Below the pieces are notes generated by a model, which saw only the letters and a list, made by a program, of their open reading frames with translations, made no database searches and had not been told where the DNA came from. A stretch of 64,000 bases of DNA from Choanephora cucurbitarum (taxonomy: Eukaryota; Mucoromycota; Mucoromycetes; Mucorales; Choanephoraceae). The stretch covers positions 62,001 through 126,000 of the forward strand of contig JAIWNI010000016.1 of NCBI GenBank assembly GCA_025331435.1, written 5' to 3'. A program made the translations under genes and the position numbers. Below, one piece after another: positions 19,970 through 32,810 of the stretch (position 1 is the stretch's first letter; every line of letters starts with the position of its first letter).

Positions 19970-22241
19970 ATGCTAAACGAAAAAAACAGACAAAATACGT
20001 TTTCATGGTCCACAAGCTCTTCTTGTTCAACCCTATTGACCAATCATGATGAAGACGAGGATGAAGAAAGAGAGCATGATTCAATGCATCTCTATGCCTA
20101 CAACAGTTTCCTACAAGACTGGACAGTGGCAGACGATGATAAAAAGCAACATGTGATCACCAAATTCATCTGCCGTTCTGCCTCACATGGTGATATTCAG
20201 GCACTAAGGCATACCTTAATGAACTCATCCTTAAGTCCATTTCTCAATCTTGACTTGTCGGATGATGAAAATGATGGTCTGACTCCATTGATCTATGCTA
20301 GTTGCTTTGGAAAGCTAGATGTTGTCAAATGCCTATTGGAAGCTGGAGCCAAAGTAGATGTTCAAGATAACAGTAAGCTATTTTTTAAAATAAGAATGAG
20401 GCTATTGACTCCTCTTTCATTAAGCTGGCTGGACTGCATTGATGTGGGCAACAACCAATGGCCATACATCCATTGTTCAAGTATTATTGGCCTACAGTGC
20501 TTCTTCTGATACTAAATCTAAAAATGGTAGAACCATCTATGACCTTGTTGATCTAGAGAACGACAAGATGGTATCTGCCATTCAACTGAATTCTAAAGAA
20601 GAAAAGAAAAGGATACAACTATCATCAGTAGAAACGACAATAGAAGACAACGAGCAGGAACAGATTGAGTCCTGTAAAGCCAGTTTTAGATCAGTCCATA
20701 AGTTTGTTTGGAATCAATGCTTGCCAGATCAAATGTTTGTGTTTGCAGAAGAAGAGATGGACTATATCCTCAATATAGCCATCACTGAACTAAAGTTACC
20801 TATGAAATCCAAGGGAGAGATTTATGTACCTGCGAATATCATATTCTTATGTGCCAGATTTGCCCATTACTTTACCAACAGAGAATTGCTTCATCAATTG
20901 TTGTCAAGTTCAATTGATAAGATGAAACAAGTGATTCAGGTAAAAAAAAAAAAGAAAAATTGGTTTACTTCAGCAATGATCCTCATTACGTTATACTAGC
21001 TTCATGAAAGTGATATTCATACACTCGCCTTTTGGATAGCCAATCTATCTCAACTGCTCTATTATCTCAAAAAGGATACTGGGTTGGTTGTGGCCACAGC
21101 AGAATATCAACTTGAACTATCTGAACTGATTTCTGAATCCTATAATTTCCTAGTCATCGATTCTGAAAATCGATTAGGCCACATCTTTGAAGCTGCCATG
21201 CTTGAATTTGAACCGATTGAGGTAGAAGCCGTTGAATTTGCTGATGACTGGCAACGTTTCTTTCGTCGATCTCGATTCTCAGTCTCTTCACAGCGCAAAT
21301 CATGGGCAAGTCAAGAGATGATACCCAAAGCCTTACTGTCGCCTCAATCGATTGTCAACCTATTGACGTCTATTCTCTATGTCCTTCAATCGTATGAAGT
21401 ACATCCTGTCATTGTCATACAGGCCATTGCTCAACTATTCCATTTCTTGTCCTGTGAAGTCTTCAACTATATCCTCTCAAACAAACAGTATCTCGCTCGA
21501 TCCAAGGCACTTCAGATCCGTATGAACATGACTGTCTTTGAAGAATGGATTCGAGAACACCAACTGCCAATGACACTCTCTATCTATTTTGATCCTGTCA
21601 TTCAGTTACTACAGGTCCTTCAGTGCGTATCTCAGCTCACTGATCTGATGGATTTCATCACGACCACCAAAACGTTTCATCTCTTGAACCCCATTCAGCT
21701 GAAACGTGTTGTCCTGAACTATCGCTACGAAGTCTCAGAAGCTAGATTACCTGAGGAGATCGAGAAATACGCTATGCAATTGGCTGAAGATACCATCAAG
21801 AGTCTAAAGGAAGAAAAGAAGAAGAAAAGAAGGACCAGTTGTGCCGATAAACAGATTCGACCTACCAGTGTCTCAAGTCTAGGGAGTTTGTTACATTTTA
21901 CTGTCTCTCAAGAACATGGTCTACGGTTATTGGACAACAGTCTAGAATTAGAATTAGAATTAGAATTAGAAGAAGACAGTAGGATGGAGACAGACAACAG
22001 AGACTGTATTATTGAAAAGCGAGATTCTAAATACATGCTACCTTTCTCTCTGCCTACCACCACAAACTACCTGAATTGGAAAGATAAACAGCCACAGGCA
22101 CCTGAAACAAACACATTATCAGACACAATTTATTTCGAATTGAAACAGAAACTATTGGCTGAGAAAGATGCTAGAGAAAGTAATATGGTGCCTTCAATAC
22201 CAGAAGATTGGCTTCAACGATTAGATCATCATACAAAATAA
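19970..22241 (+). CDS. ankyrin-repeat and DIL (dilute) domain protein
   Basis: Three exons (19970-20372, 20425-20939, 21000-22241) give 719 residues. Two ankyrin repeats lie near residues 95-165 (LTPLIYASCFGKLDVVKCLL and TALMWATTNGHTSIVQVLLA, joined across intron 1). A DIL domain follows (about 305-590): TLAFWIANLSQLLYYLKKDTG, then LLTSILYVLQSYEVHP, and CEVFNYILSNKQ. DIL domains form the globular cargo-binding tail of myosin V; stand-alone Ank+DIL proteins are known in fungi and have been linked to traffic or actin functions. The tail contains an (EL)n run encoded by a 6-bp tandem repeat near 21947-21970. The first Met of this frame is at 19970; an upstream ATG at 19945 is in another frame. 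Confidence 0.87.
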
Positions 22242-22424
22242 ATACGTGTAACACTATAAGGAGATTATGCGGTAAAAGGAGTCAAGGAAAGGAGGAAAGT
22301 ATAGGTACAAAAGGAGAATCATCCCCTTAGTTTAACTCCTTTTCTCTCTCTCTTTGTCTTTGTTTGTTTATCCTTATTGTGATTCCCTTTCTTTCTTTCT
22401 TTTCTCTCTTTTTTTTTCTTCTTT

Positions 22425-25400
22425 ATGACAACTTTTAATTCAACTTCATTAATCTTTGGCAAACAACTTACAGATGATCTTTATAATGCCTATAATCAGA
22501 CAGACAACAGCACAGTCTTCATCACTCCACGGTACAACACGACAGGGAAAATCGAGTTAAAAGTAATATCAAACGAATAAATGAGGCCTATTGAGTTAAA
22601 AAAAAATCTTTATTAGATTGGTGTCTTATTACCTTTTACACAAACAAAGGATAATCTTACAGCACAGATAGTTTGGGGGTAAAAAAGATTTAGAGGATTG
22701 TGTGGGAGGGCTTAAAAATAAGTCTTTTTTTTTTTTTTTTTTTTTACTTAGTTCTTTTTAGTGGTTCTTCGGCTATTCGTATGGCAGTCAACGAAATAAA
22801 CAACAAACAAATTATCCCCGGTGCTTATGTTACATTGATACAAAAAGATTCATTTCCTAATGCATCACTTGATCAAATGGCTGTGACAAATGCAGTTTAT
22901 GCATCTGTCACTCTTTTACAACAAGGTGTCATTGGTGTGATTGGTGATATCTCTAGTTCTTGGACAAGTCTGAGTGCTATCATGACTTCTACACTAGAAA
23001 TTCCACAATGTTCATATACTGCCAATGCTAGTAAGTTATAACAAAAAAAAAAAAGAGCTTACAACAGGACTCATATTTTTTTCTTCTTTACAAGTTGCCT
23101 TTTCTGATAAATCTCAATACAGTCATTTCTTTCGAACAATACCTACTCAAGTGATCATTGCTGATGTGATGCTTTCTTTTGTATCCACACAAGGTTGGAA
23201 AAAGTTAGGTGTGATCTATACAGACGATCCACTTGGACAACAATGTAAAGATAGCTATAGATTGTGTTGCATAGTCTCCTAACCTTTTTTTTTTTGATTA
23301 GTTTATCAGAAATCATTGGTTCAGGCAAAAGCCATGAATATCAACATCATGCATTTTCAAGCACTTTCTACAGCTAGTACATTAGACAATATCAATACAG
23401 CACTCACCAATATCACAGACAGTGGCGCACGTATCATCATGGTAGCAGCCACAGCTGTACCACAAAGCCAACTATTGATTCAGGCACACGAATTAGGTTT
23501 ATTGAGTCATGATTATGTCTGGCTTATGATGGGTGACACAACCAAAGAACTCAAATCGAGCATTGACACTTATAACAGAAACCACTCAAAGACCATTGAT
23601 TATGCCAAAGACTATCAAGGCCTGTTTCTGTTTGACAATTGGCTTTCGTTAGAAGGATATCCTCCCTTTGAAGAATTCCTTGATCGATGGGCCATGCTTG
23701 ACCCAAACACGTAAGTGGGTTGAATAATCAGCAAACAGTTGTCCTTAGAATATGTATAGGTATCCTTATGCAGGACAAAGAAATATTTCATCGTATGAAG
23801 GGTAAAGAACAGAGATGGAATCGAGTTGTTCATGCGATACTGACAATCTGCTTAGTTTAGCTTATTCATGCATGATGGTGATGGCTGAAGGTTTTGGAAA
23901 GAAGATTGCAGAAAGTAGAAATCAAACAGATCAACTGTTGAAGTTGGTCAATGGTGGTCTAGGCGAGGAAATGGTGCCTACTTCTTTTAATGTGGGCTAT
24001 GTAGGACCAGAAGGGAAAATGACCTATGATCTCAATGGCGACTTAACTACAGGGTAACCTTGGGCCTTACTTGTAGTTGAAGGTATATTGATTTTGTTTC
24101 TATAGAAACTATTTAGTCTATAATCTACAACAGGGTCATAAAGCTGTGATTGGAAAGAGCACAGGTGGTCTATTGAACATGACATCGCTACCGATGTTTT
24201 TTGATGGTACTAGTCACGTAAAGTCAGATTGCATTGAATCACCTTCCATCATCTCATCTCTCTCTTATATAGCCACCTCAAGATTCACCGCCTAGTGCTG
24301 CATTAAACCCAACAATCGATTCATCTATTTCACGAGTCATCATTGCCATTTCCTCTATTGGTGTCCTTTTTGCTACCCTTTGTTTCCTTGTTGTCTTGTT
24401 ATATCGAAAGCATGAAGTCTTTAAGGCCTCAAGGTAATCAAGTGGATATGGAATGCATAGTGTGATTGACGTGTTGTGTTAGTCCTTTGTTTTGTTGTTT
24501 AGAACTAGTTGGGTTTATCTTGACGTATTTTTCAGTTGTCACCATGATTGGTATACCAACAGCCACCACATGTATTGTCACACCTGTTACTTTTACATTG
24601 GGATTTGTGTTGGTGTTGGGGTAAAAAAAAAAAAAGAAAAAAGAAGGTATGTGTGCGATACTCATGTGCTTTTGATAGAAACATGATTGCCAAAAACTAT
24701 CGAATTTATCGCATTTTCAACAATATATTTATTACTCGCAATGTCATTACTGACTCTCATGTTACCAAGACTGTGTTTTCATTAGTGGCCGTAGATGTGG
24801 TAAATCAAATATTCTTTGAGGAAGTGCATAAAGCTAATATGATTAGAAAAAAGGTCATACTAGTCATTGGATTAGCCACCACTCGACCCTTTCCTGAAAA
24901 GATTGAGATTACTTCTTCAAGTCATTATTGGATGTGTGAAGCACAAGGTGGAAGTAAGGTTGTCTTTCTGGTTCTCTTTGTGATCTATGCAGCCATTCTG
25001 TTACTGTTTGCCACCTTTCTGGCTGCCAAGACAAGGTCGGCAGGTATTCAATATCAAAGATACAGAGAATGTAAACAGATGGGATTTTCAGTATAGTAAG
25101 TTATGAACTCCATATAGAGAATCTATCTGTTTTTTTAAAAGAAAAAGGGGGGGTCTGTTTGTAGTAATATTCTGTTATGTGCCGTCATCGGGTTTGTTGT
25201 CTCTGTGATTCCAGATACCACTTTCTATACCCGGTATTATTTCAGTGTCACTGTCACACTCTGGGCCACTTCATTCTCCATGTTTATCGTGTTTGTGCCT
25301 AAACTGCATGATTTCTTTCAACACAAGATCACTGAAGAACTACAGAACCAGATGAAGAAAGAGACCACTTTGGACAAGAAACGAAAACCATTCCTTTCCT

Positions 25401-26196
25401 TCTTAAAGTCAAGGGCAGCCACACATCATCTACAAGATCATCATATGGAATACGGCAATGAACTCTTGAGCTTGGATCAGATTCTTGCCTCCAGTCATCC
25501 TGTCTTGGATGACGATGATGATGAAGAAGAAGAAGAACAAGAAGAAAATGATCATCAGTTACGTAGACGTAAAGCAAGTGCTGTCAGTGCAGCTTCTACC
25601 ACACATTATAAAAATGGACAAGGTAATCTGATAGAGATTCATGAAGGAGAACTTCCTGTTCGAAAAGCGTTTCGTTATTTTCCTTTCTTGTCACAATGGG
25701 AAATGCATCATATCATGGTCTTTCCCTGGTTAAATTATTTTTCACATTTTTCAGTAAGTAAGAAAGATAAGAAAAAGATCTCAATGACTCAAACTAGATT
25801 TTCTATTAGAAAGATGCCAAAAAAGGTACTGTCATGTCTTATTCCCATGCCAGTATCTATTCGACCAAACTCGAGGATTATGTCCTAAAAATACATGGTC
25901 AAGGATGGTCTGATATGTACATTCAGCTTCCCAGCCTAAACTCACTACATACATGGGAACAATGTTTTAGTCAGAAGAAACCCGAATTCCTCAGTGCGGC
26001 TCCTATTCAATTAAAACCGCCTGTACCACCTATACCTTCATTGCGGCAGATGGATATGATCACTCACCCACATGATATGTTGGCCTCCAGTATGTCTCAA
26101 GATCATCTGTTGAGAAGGCTCAGTGATCAATCAGAAGAAGTGATAAGCAACTCAAATACAGCCGTCATGCCTATACATGCTCATATCAAATCATGA
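22425..26196 (+). CDS. class C (GABA-B-like) G-protein-coupled receptor
   Basis: Fourteen exons (22425-22562, 22617-22678, 22762-23030, 23095-23244, 23302-23710, 23760-23801, 23856-24053, 24106-24217, 24273-24433, 24483-24620, 24679-24799, 24854-25095, 25165-25753, 25810-26196) give 1005 residues with all phases consistent. Residues about 46-440 form a Venus-flytrap ligand-binding domain (IGVLLPF, AIRMAVNEINNKQIIPG, GVIGDISSSWTSLSAI, GWKKLGVIYTDDPLG, IIMVAATAVPQ, GYVGPEGKMTYDLNGD). Seven membrane segments follow at about 482-504, 515-538, 540-560, 588-607, 635-658, 682-697 and 703-727. The long cytoplasmic tail carries an acidic run (796-810) and a PH-like piece (ASIYSTKLEDYVLKIHGQGW). N-glycosylation sequons abound at the N-terminus, but no signal peptide is visible. 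Ligand unknown; amino-acid-type ligands are usual for the family. Confidence 0.88.
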
Positions 26197-26388
26197 TCAT
26201 TCGATTTTAAAGCCAGGATCTAATAAAAATAAAAATCTGATAATAGACTAAATTGTGATTGGATGATATTAGATCTGATAAGGACATGGGGGTGGTTTTA
26301 TTGATGATGGAATGCAAGTAGTATATTTTTAAAAAAAAGAAGAGAAATGCTATATAATAATAAAGGGTATAAGGTCATAAAACTAAGC

Positions 26389-26820
26389 TTATAAGACAAG
26401 TGATTGTAAGTAAATAGGCTTAAATGAGTCTTTCTTGACTTGTTTATCTGGTTTCTGAAGATAGATATGTTGATAGACAGTATCTTCCTGTGGTTCATCA
26501 AAATTCAGGTTGAAATTAGAAGGTTCCTTAAAAGATGAACTGGGTGACATCAAGGGTGATAATGACCGAGTAGATGAAGCAGATGAAGAGGTGGTGCTTA
26601 ATGCAGGTGAAGAACGAGGGAAATCCTTGAGTTCAGCATAATCATAACCAAGAAGTGGATGATGATTTAAAGCATCCGATCGTAAGCATTCTTCAGAGCA
26701 GTAGAGGGAATTCTATTACACGCCATATTAGTTTCTATGCGTATAGGCTATGATTGAATAACTTACTGAAAGTGCATTAATAGCATTATCACAATAAGTA
26801 CACCAGTTAAGATCGCTCAT
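26389..26820 (-). CDS. Ecl1-family (extender of chronological lifespan) zinc-binding protein
   Basis: Two exons (26820-26767 and 26712-26389) give 125 residues. The joined N-terminus reads WCTYCDNAINALS followed by NSLYCSEECLRSDA: four cysteines (CxxC ... CxxxC type) exactly as in fungal Ecl1/2/3 proteins, which prolong chronological lifespan and respond to zinc or sulfur starvation in fission yeast. The rest is Ser-rich (STTSSSASSTRSLSPLMSPS) with a charged end (YLQKPDKQVKKDSF). The first exon has only 18 codons, so the gene is easy to overlook. The intron is 54 nt with a gtaagt donor. Confidence 0.85.
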
Positions 26821-27334
26821 AATTATATATAAGTAAAAAAGAAAAGAAAAGAAAAAAAAAGAAAGGAGAAAATGATCTTATAAGATGGTAAATTAGTTGC
26901 TGAGGTAGAAAATGTCGCGAGTTCCAAAATAGATGTCGACACACATTAAAAAGTGTTACACCATTCTTCCCCTTCTTTATAATGAAATAATTGCGTGTTA
27001 TAAATTGACAAGTAGTTATTTAAGATGAGTTGAGTTCCTTTTTTTTAACACAGAATTGCATGAACGCAGAGGCCATTAAACAGTGTTGTCCTACTCAGCG
27101 TCATCATACAGCTTATCTAGAGTAAAGGACTATCATAAACAACAAACAAGAAGTTTATTGGGGACATAATTGAAAACAGAACCAGGGCTTTTAAGACAAA
27201 CAATTCAATCTCGGTTCTTGTCCGTGCTCTCCCTTTTTATTCTAACTGAGATAGATTGATCTGTAAAGAATCTGTATTGGCATAGATATTCCTAGACTAT
27301 GAAAGTATAAGTTATCCAATCAGAAATCTATTTT
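26821..27334. other. intergenic, upstream of the Ecl1-like gene
   Basis: 514 bp, AT-rich. The part next to 26821 is pyrimidine-rich on the minus strand, as in other leaders here. Nothing else recognised. Confidence 0.5.
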
Positions 27335-28839
<1,505 letters not shown>

Positions 28840-28884
28840 AAAATAAACGCGTCTAATGAAAGAAAGGAAAAAAAATATTTATTT

Positions 28885-31536
28885 TTATTCAATAGGAACA
28901 GGCTTAAGATTCCAAATTTTATCAGCATATTCCTTGGTAGCACGATCAGAAGAAAAGAAGCCCATGCCAGCTGTACAGAGAATGGATTTCTTGGCCCAAC
29001 TTGCCTTGTCCTTATAGGCAGCATCTACTTGATCATGAGCATCCAGATACTTTTCGAAATCAGCAGAAATCAGATAATAATCACCACCATACGTCAATGT
29101 GTTGATCAAGGGACCAAAGATAGAAGGATCACCAAACTCACCAGACTGAATGGCATGAAGGACCACTTGAAGGTTAGGATCGATCTCAACGCCATGGTAT
29201 TTCTGTTGATGACGCACATCAGCTACCTTATCGGCTAAGGTACCAAACATAAAGATGTTGTCTTGACCTACTTCATCTCGAATCTCAATATTGGCACCAT
29301 CGACCGTACCGAGAATGAGACCACCGTTCAGGACAAACTTCATGTTGGAAGTACCTGAGGCTTCTGTACCGGCTGTAGAGATATGCTGAGAGATATCAGA
29401 GGCAGGCGTGATGATTTCAGCCAGAGAGACATTGTAGTCAGGAATATAGACTACTTTTAAGAGACCCTCGATGGAAGCATCGTTGTTGACCACCTGAGCC
29501 ACTGTGTTGATCAGCTTGATGACCATCTTGGCAATGTAGTAACCAGGAGCTGCCTTACCAGCCAAGATAAAGACGCGAGGAGTCAGTTCACGACGCTCTT
29601 CAGGACTGAGCAACAAGATGTTCTTGTAACGGTAGATGATACCCAAGATATTCAAGAACTGTCGCTTGTATTCATGAATACGCTTCACTTGGATATCAAA
29701 CAGAGCATGAGGATCGACATCGATGTCCAGATGGGTCTTGATGTACTGAGCCAGTCGTTGCTTGTTTTCCAACTTGACCTGCATCCATTTGGCTTGGAAG
29801 TCCTTGTCGGTTGCATACTTCTTGAGCTGTTGAAGGTCGTCCAGATGAGTGACCCAGCGTTTGGATCCCAAGGTCTGAGTGATCAAATCACGCAAACCAG
29901 GATTGGCCTGATAGAGCCATCGACGGGGTGTGATACCGTTAGTGATGTTGATGAACTTGTCAGGACCATAGTACTTGATGAAATCAGGGAACAGTTGCGT
30001 CTTGACCAGTTCAGAATGAAGAGCAGCTACTCCATTGACCTTATGCGAACCTACGACAGCCAAGTAGGCCATACGGACCTGTTGTGGATTAGATTCCTCA
30101 ATGATTGAGACACGGTTAAGCAGGCCACGATCGCCCTGATGCTTCTTTTCGACCTTTTGGAGAAAGAAGAGGTTGATGTCGTAGATGATCTGCATGTGTC
30201 GCGGCAAGATATGTTCCATCATGGGCACAGACCAACGTTCCAAAGCTTCAGGCAAGACAGTGTGGTTCGTAAAAGCAAATGTGCGGGTCACAATATCCCA
30301 GGCAGCATCCCAGTCAAGGCCCTCCACATCGACCAACAGACGCTGTAGTTCAGGAATGGCCAGGGTAGGATGGGTATCGTTCAGTTGGACAGCCACCTTA
30401 TCAGGGAAATCTTTCCAGGCACAGTTGGATCGTTTGAAGCGATGGATGATGTCCTGTAGAGAGGCACTGACAAAGAAATACTCTTGTTTCAATCGCAGTT
30501 CTTTACCGACCAGATGGTTGTCGTTTGGATAGAGGACAGACGTCAGGTTTTCTGCGTTCTTTTGATCGGCCACCGAACGATCATAGTCACCATCATTAAA
30601 GGAAGCAAAATCAAATGTCTTGAGGGACTTGGAGGACCAGAGACGAATGTTGCCACAGCTCTTGGTATCAAAACCCGGAATGGGCACATCATAGGCCATT
30701 GCCTGGACTCTTTCACCGCCTTCCCATGAAAGACGCGATTCTCCCTTCTCATTTACCTTGGTGGCCACATAGCCATAAAACTGCACTTCATAACGAATAT
30801 CGCTGCGTGGGAACTCCCAAGGATTGCCATCTGAACTGAGCCAGTAATCAGGCATCTCTGTCTGATAACCTTCACTGTTGATCAGCTGCTTAAAGATACC
30901 GTACTGATAACGCAAGCCATAACCCCAGGTAGGGTAATTTAAGGTAGCAGCCCCATCCATGTAACAGGCAGCCAGACGACCCAGACCACCATTACCCAAG
31001 GCAGCATCGCGTTCTTGTTCCAAGAGATCTTCCAGAGAGAAACCTAAGTCCTTGACGCTATCACGATAGGCATCCTTGACTTCTAGACAGTGAAGTGCAT
31101 TGTCGAGCGCACGACCGATCAGAAACTCCATAGAGAGATAGTAACAGCGCTTAGGATTGGCCTGATGAACAGCTTCTTGTGTGGCATTCCAGTCAGCCAA
31201 GAGACGATCACGGACCGAGTAGGCAGTGGCCTTATAGACAGCCATAGGGTCTAGATTGTAGGGACTTCGGCCTAATGTCTCCACTGTATGTTGAACAATG
31301 TCCTTCTTGACTGATTCAGGATTGTTTTGCTTAGGTTGAATGTGTTGTTTCCATTGCTTGAGTGCGTCTGAATCCAGTTGGATATGTTTTGACTGAGTGG
31401 AAGGGACACTGGAGGTAGTGACTGTCTCAAGGTTATCTTTATCATCATCTACCCGAATAGTGACATTGGTTAGACGACGTGTCAGTTTAGGCATAGAAAG
31501 ACGACGAGGTCTTTCTGTTTTAGGTGTAGTGCTCAT
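28885..31536 (-). CDS. GPH1: glycogen phosphorylase
   Basis: Single exon, 883 residues, close to yeast Gph1 (about 900). It releases glucose-1-phosphate from glycogen using pyridoxal phosphate. Family motifs seen: YYLSMEFLIGRALDNAL, AALGNGGLGRLAACYMDG, the hinge VALNDTHP-like VQLNDTHPTLAIPELQR, ITNGITPRRWL and the PLP site TEASGTSNMKFVLNGG with its Lys. The N-terminal 80 residues are basic and Ser/Thr-rich (RRLSMPKLTRRLTNVT), where fungal phosphorylases are phospho-regulated. Lack of introns in a 2.65-kb gene contrasts with its neighbours. It starts 46 bp beyond the start of the Msi1-like gene, both transcribed leftward, so the Msi1-like promoter must lie in or near this gene's 3' end. Confidence 0.97.
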   Translation of the reverse strand: MSTTPKTERPRRLSMPKLTRRLTNVTIRVDDDKDNLETVTTSSVPSTQSKHIQLDSDALKQWKQHIQPKQNNPESVKKDIVQHTVETLGRSPYNLDPMAVYKATAYSVRDRLLADWNATQEAVHQANPKRCYYLSMEFLIGRALDNALHCLEVKDAYRDSVKDLGFSLEDLLEQERDAALGNGGLGRLAACYMDGAATLNYPTWGYGLRYQYGIFKQLINSEGYQTEMPDYWLSSDGNPWEFPRSDIRYEVQFYGYVATKVNEKGESRLSWEGGERVQAMAYDVPIPGFDTKSCGNIRLWSSKSLKTFDFASFNDGDYDRSVADQKNAENLTSVLYPNDNHLVGKELRLKQEYFFVSASLQDIIHRFKRSNCAWKDFPDKVAVQLNDTHPTLAIPELQRLLVDVEGLDWDAAWDIVTRTFAFTNHTVLPEALERWSVPMMEHILPRHMQIIYDINLFFLQKVEKKHQGDRGLLNRVSIIEESNPQQVRMAYLAVVGSHKVNGVAALHSELVKTQLFPDFIKYYGPDKFINITNGITPRRWLYQANPGLRDLITQTLGSKRWVTHLDDLQQLKKYATDKDFQAKWMQVKLENKQRLAQYIKTHLDIDVDPHALFDIQVKRIHEYKRQFLNILGIIYRYKNILLLSPEERRELTPRVFILAGKAAPGYYIAKMVIKLINTVAQVVNNDASIEGLLKVVYIPDYNVSLAEIITPASDISQHISTAGTEASGTSNMKFVLNGGLILGTVDGANIEIRDEVGQDNIFMFGTLADKVADVRHQQKYHGVEIDPNLQVVLHAIQSGEFGDPSIFGPLINTLTYGGDYYLISADFEKYLDAHDQVDAAYKDKASWAKKSILCTAGMGFFSSDRATKEYADKIWNLKPVPIE

Positions 31537-32269
31537 GATAGATATAGAAAAAAGAAAAGGAAAGAATAAAGAAGGAAATTGGCTGGTTTTTATCGTTTCA
31601 CCTGATAGTTAACGTATGAGAAAAATAACGGGTAATCATTATGCAATTTTCATTTTCTTTAAAATTATAAATAAAAATAAAGTTTCATCTGTGAACGAGT
31701 CATTCAGATATTCTATCATTTAATCAAACTGATTAAACAGACAAAAACATCATCACCCGTTGTCTGATAAAACTGCTAAATAAGCTTATTTTTCGAGTAC
31801 TGAGTGACTGATTAGTACTATAATAGAAGCACAACTAGTTAAAGAGTCTCGTTTTTGTGTAAAGAAAAAAAAAAAAAAAAAGAAAAAATTAGAATTTGAA
31901 AATTAAATTTGATTTTTATAGCTGTTATTGAAAAATTCATCCACAGACAGAGTGACTGGCAAATCAAAGGGTTGTATGTCTTGTAGAGAGAGAGACAGAC
32001 AGAGAAGAGTAGTCGTTTTTAAAGAAAAGGAAAGTAGAATGAAGTTGGTTTTGTTTATGCGTTAACAAATGATGCTAGTCTTCCTTTTTTTTTTTTTTAT
32101 AAATAGAAACATACAAACAACAACAACAACAAAAATTTTTAGAAAGAGAAGGCGTCATGACTTGTAAACACAACCAGCCAATCAACTAAAAACAAAGTCA
32201 CGAATCGGAGTCAAATCATCTTAAAAAAAAAGTATAAAAAGGCCATCATTTTTGAATCGATTGCAACTC
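31537..32269. other. intergenic between GPH1 and the U1 gene
   Basis: 733 bp, very AT-rich with A tracts (31864-31882) and a T tract near 32085. Serves as upstream DNA for the divergent GPH1 and U1 snRNA genes. Confidence 0.55.
32233..32240 (+). promoter_or_regulatory. TATA element of the U1 snRNA gene
   Basis: TATAAAAA lies 30-37 bp upstream of the U1 5' end, a normal TATA spacing for a Pol II snRNA promoter. Confidence 0.6.
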
Positions 32270-32431
32270 ATACTTACCTGGGTCGTGCATCTGGTATCAA
32301 GAATCCCGGATGTACAGTAGGGCCGATTGTCATTGCACAGCGACGGTTAGCCTTGCTGCGAACATCTTCGGATGTCTCGAGGCCATAATTTTTGCTTAGG
32401 GGGAGTTGGTGGTTCGCCGCTGGCTCCCCTG
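32270..32431 (+). ncRNA. U1: U1 spliceosomal snRNA
   Basis: The RNA begins ATACTTACCTG, the invariant U1 5' end that pairs with 5' splice sites. Stem-loop I follows (9-bp stem TGCATCTGG/CCGGATGTA around a TATCAAGAAT loop resembling the U1-70K site). Stem-loop II carries CATTGCAC, the U1A-type loop. Stem-loop III is ACATC-TTCG-GATGT. A Sm site ATAATTTTTG is followed by a terminal GC-rich hairpin (GGGGAG...TTCG...CTCCCC) ending CCCCTG. Total about 162 nt, like animal U1 (164) and far shorter than yeast U1. Its 5' end complements the gtaag donors used by nearly all introns predicted here. The exact 3' end is uncertain by a few bases. Confidence 0.95.
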
Positions 32432-32810
32432 CCACTTTATAAAATGAAAATGAAAATATAATTTTGCTTCAAAATGATACTCGCGTTCTTGATGAAAAAG
32501 TTATGAAATGTTATTCATCTTCTAAAAAAAAATCTCTGATTCTATCTGACTTTGAAACAATTTTATCTAGACTGTGAGTCCAACTAAGCCCTTTTCCTTC
32601 TTTGTGTCATAAAATTCTTTTTTTGTTTAAATTTCATCTTTTCAGCCCCATAGAAGTCCAAGAAAAAAGGAATTCTTAATTTAGTTTAAATCAATGATCT
32701 ACACTAGAATAATAATGATGAAAGGGAGTAAAAAAAAATTTTTTTTTATAATTTTTATTAAATTATTTACAATGAAATAAAGGGGGGGTATAATACATTA
32801 TAAACACAAT
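32432..32810. other. intergenic, nothing recognised
   Basis: AT-rich, with A and T tracts near 32730-32750. Contains the 3' flanks of U1 and of the secreted-protein gene. Confidence 0.5.

Noticed and set aside
29674..30108. Plus-strand open frames opposite glycogen phosphorylase
   Set aside because: Antisense shadows of a clear 883-residue enzyme.
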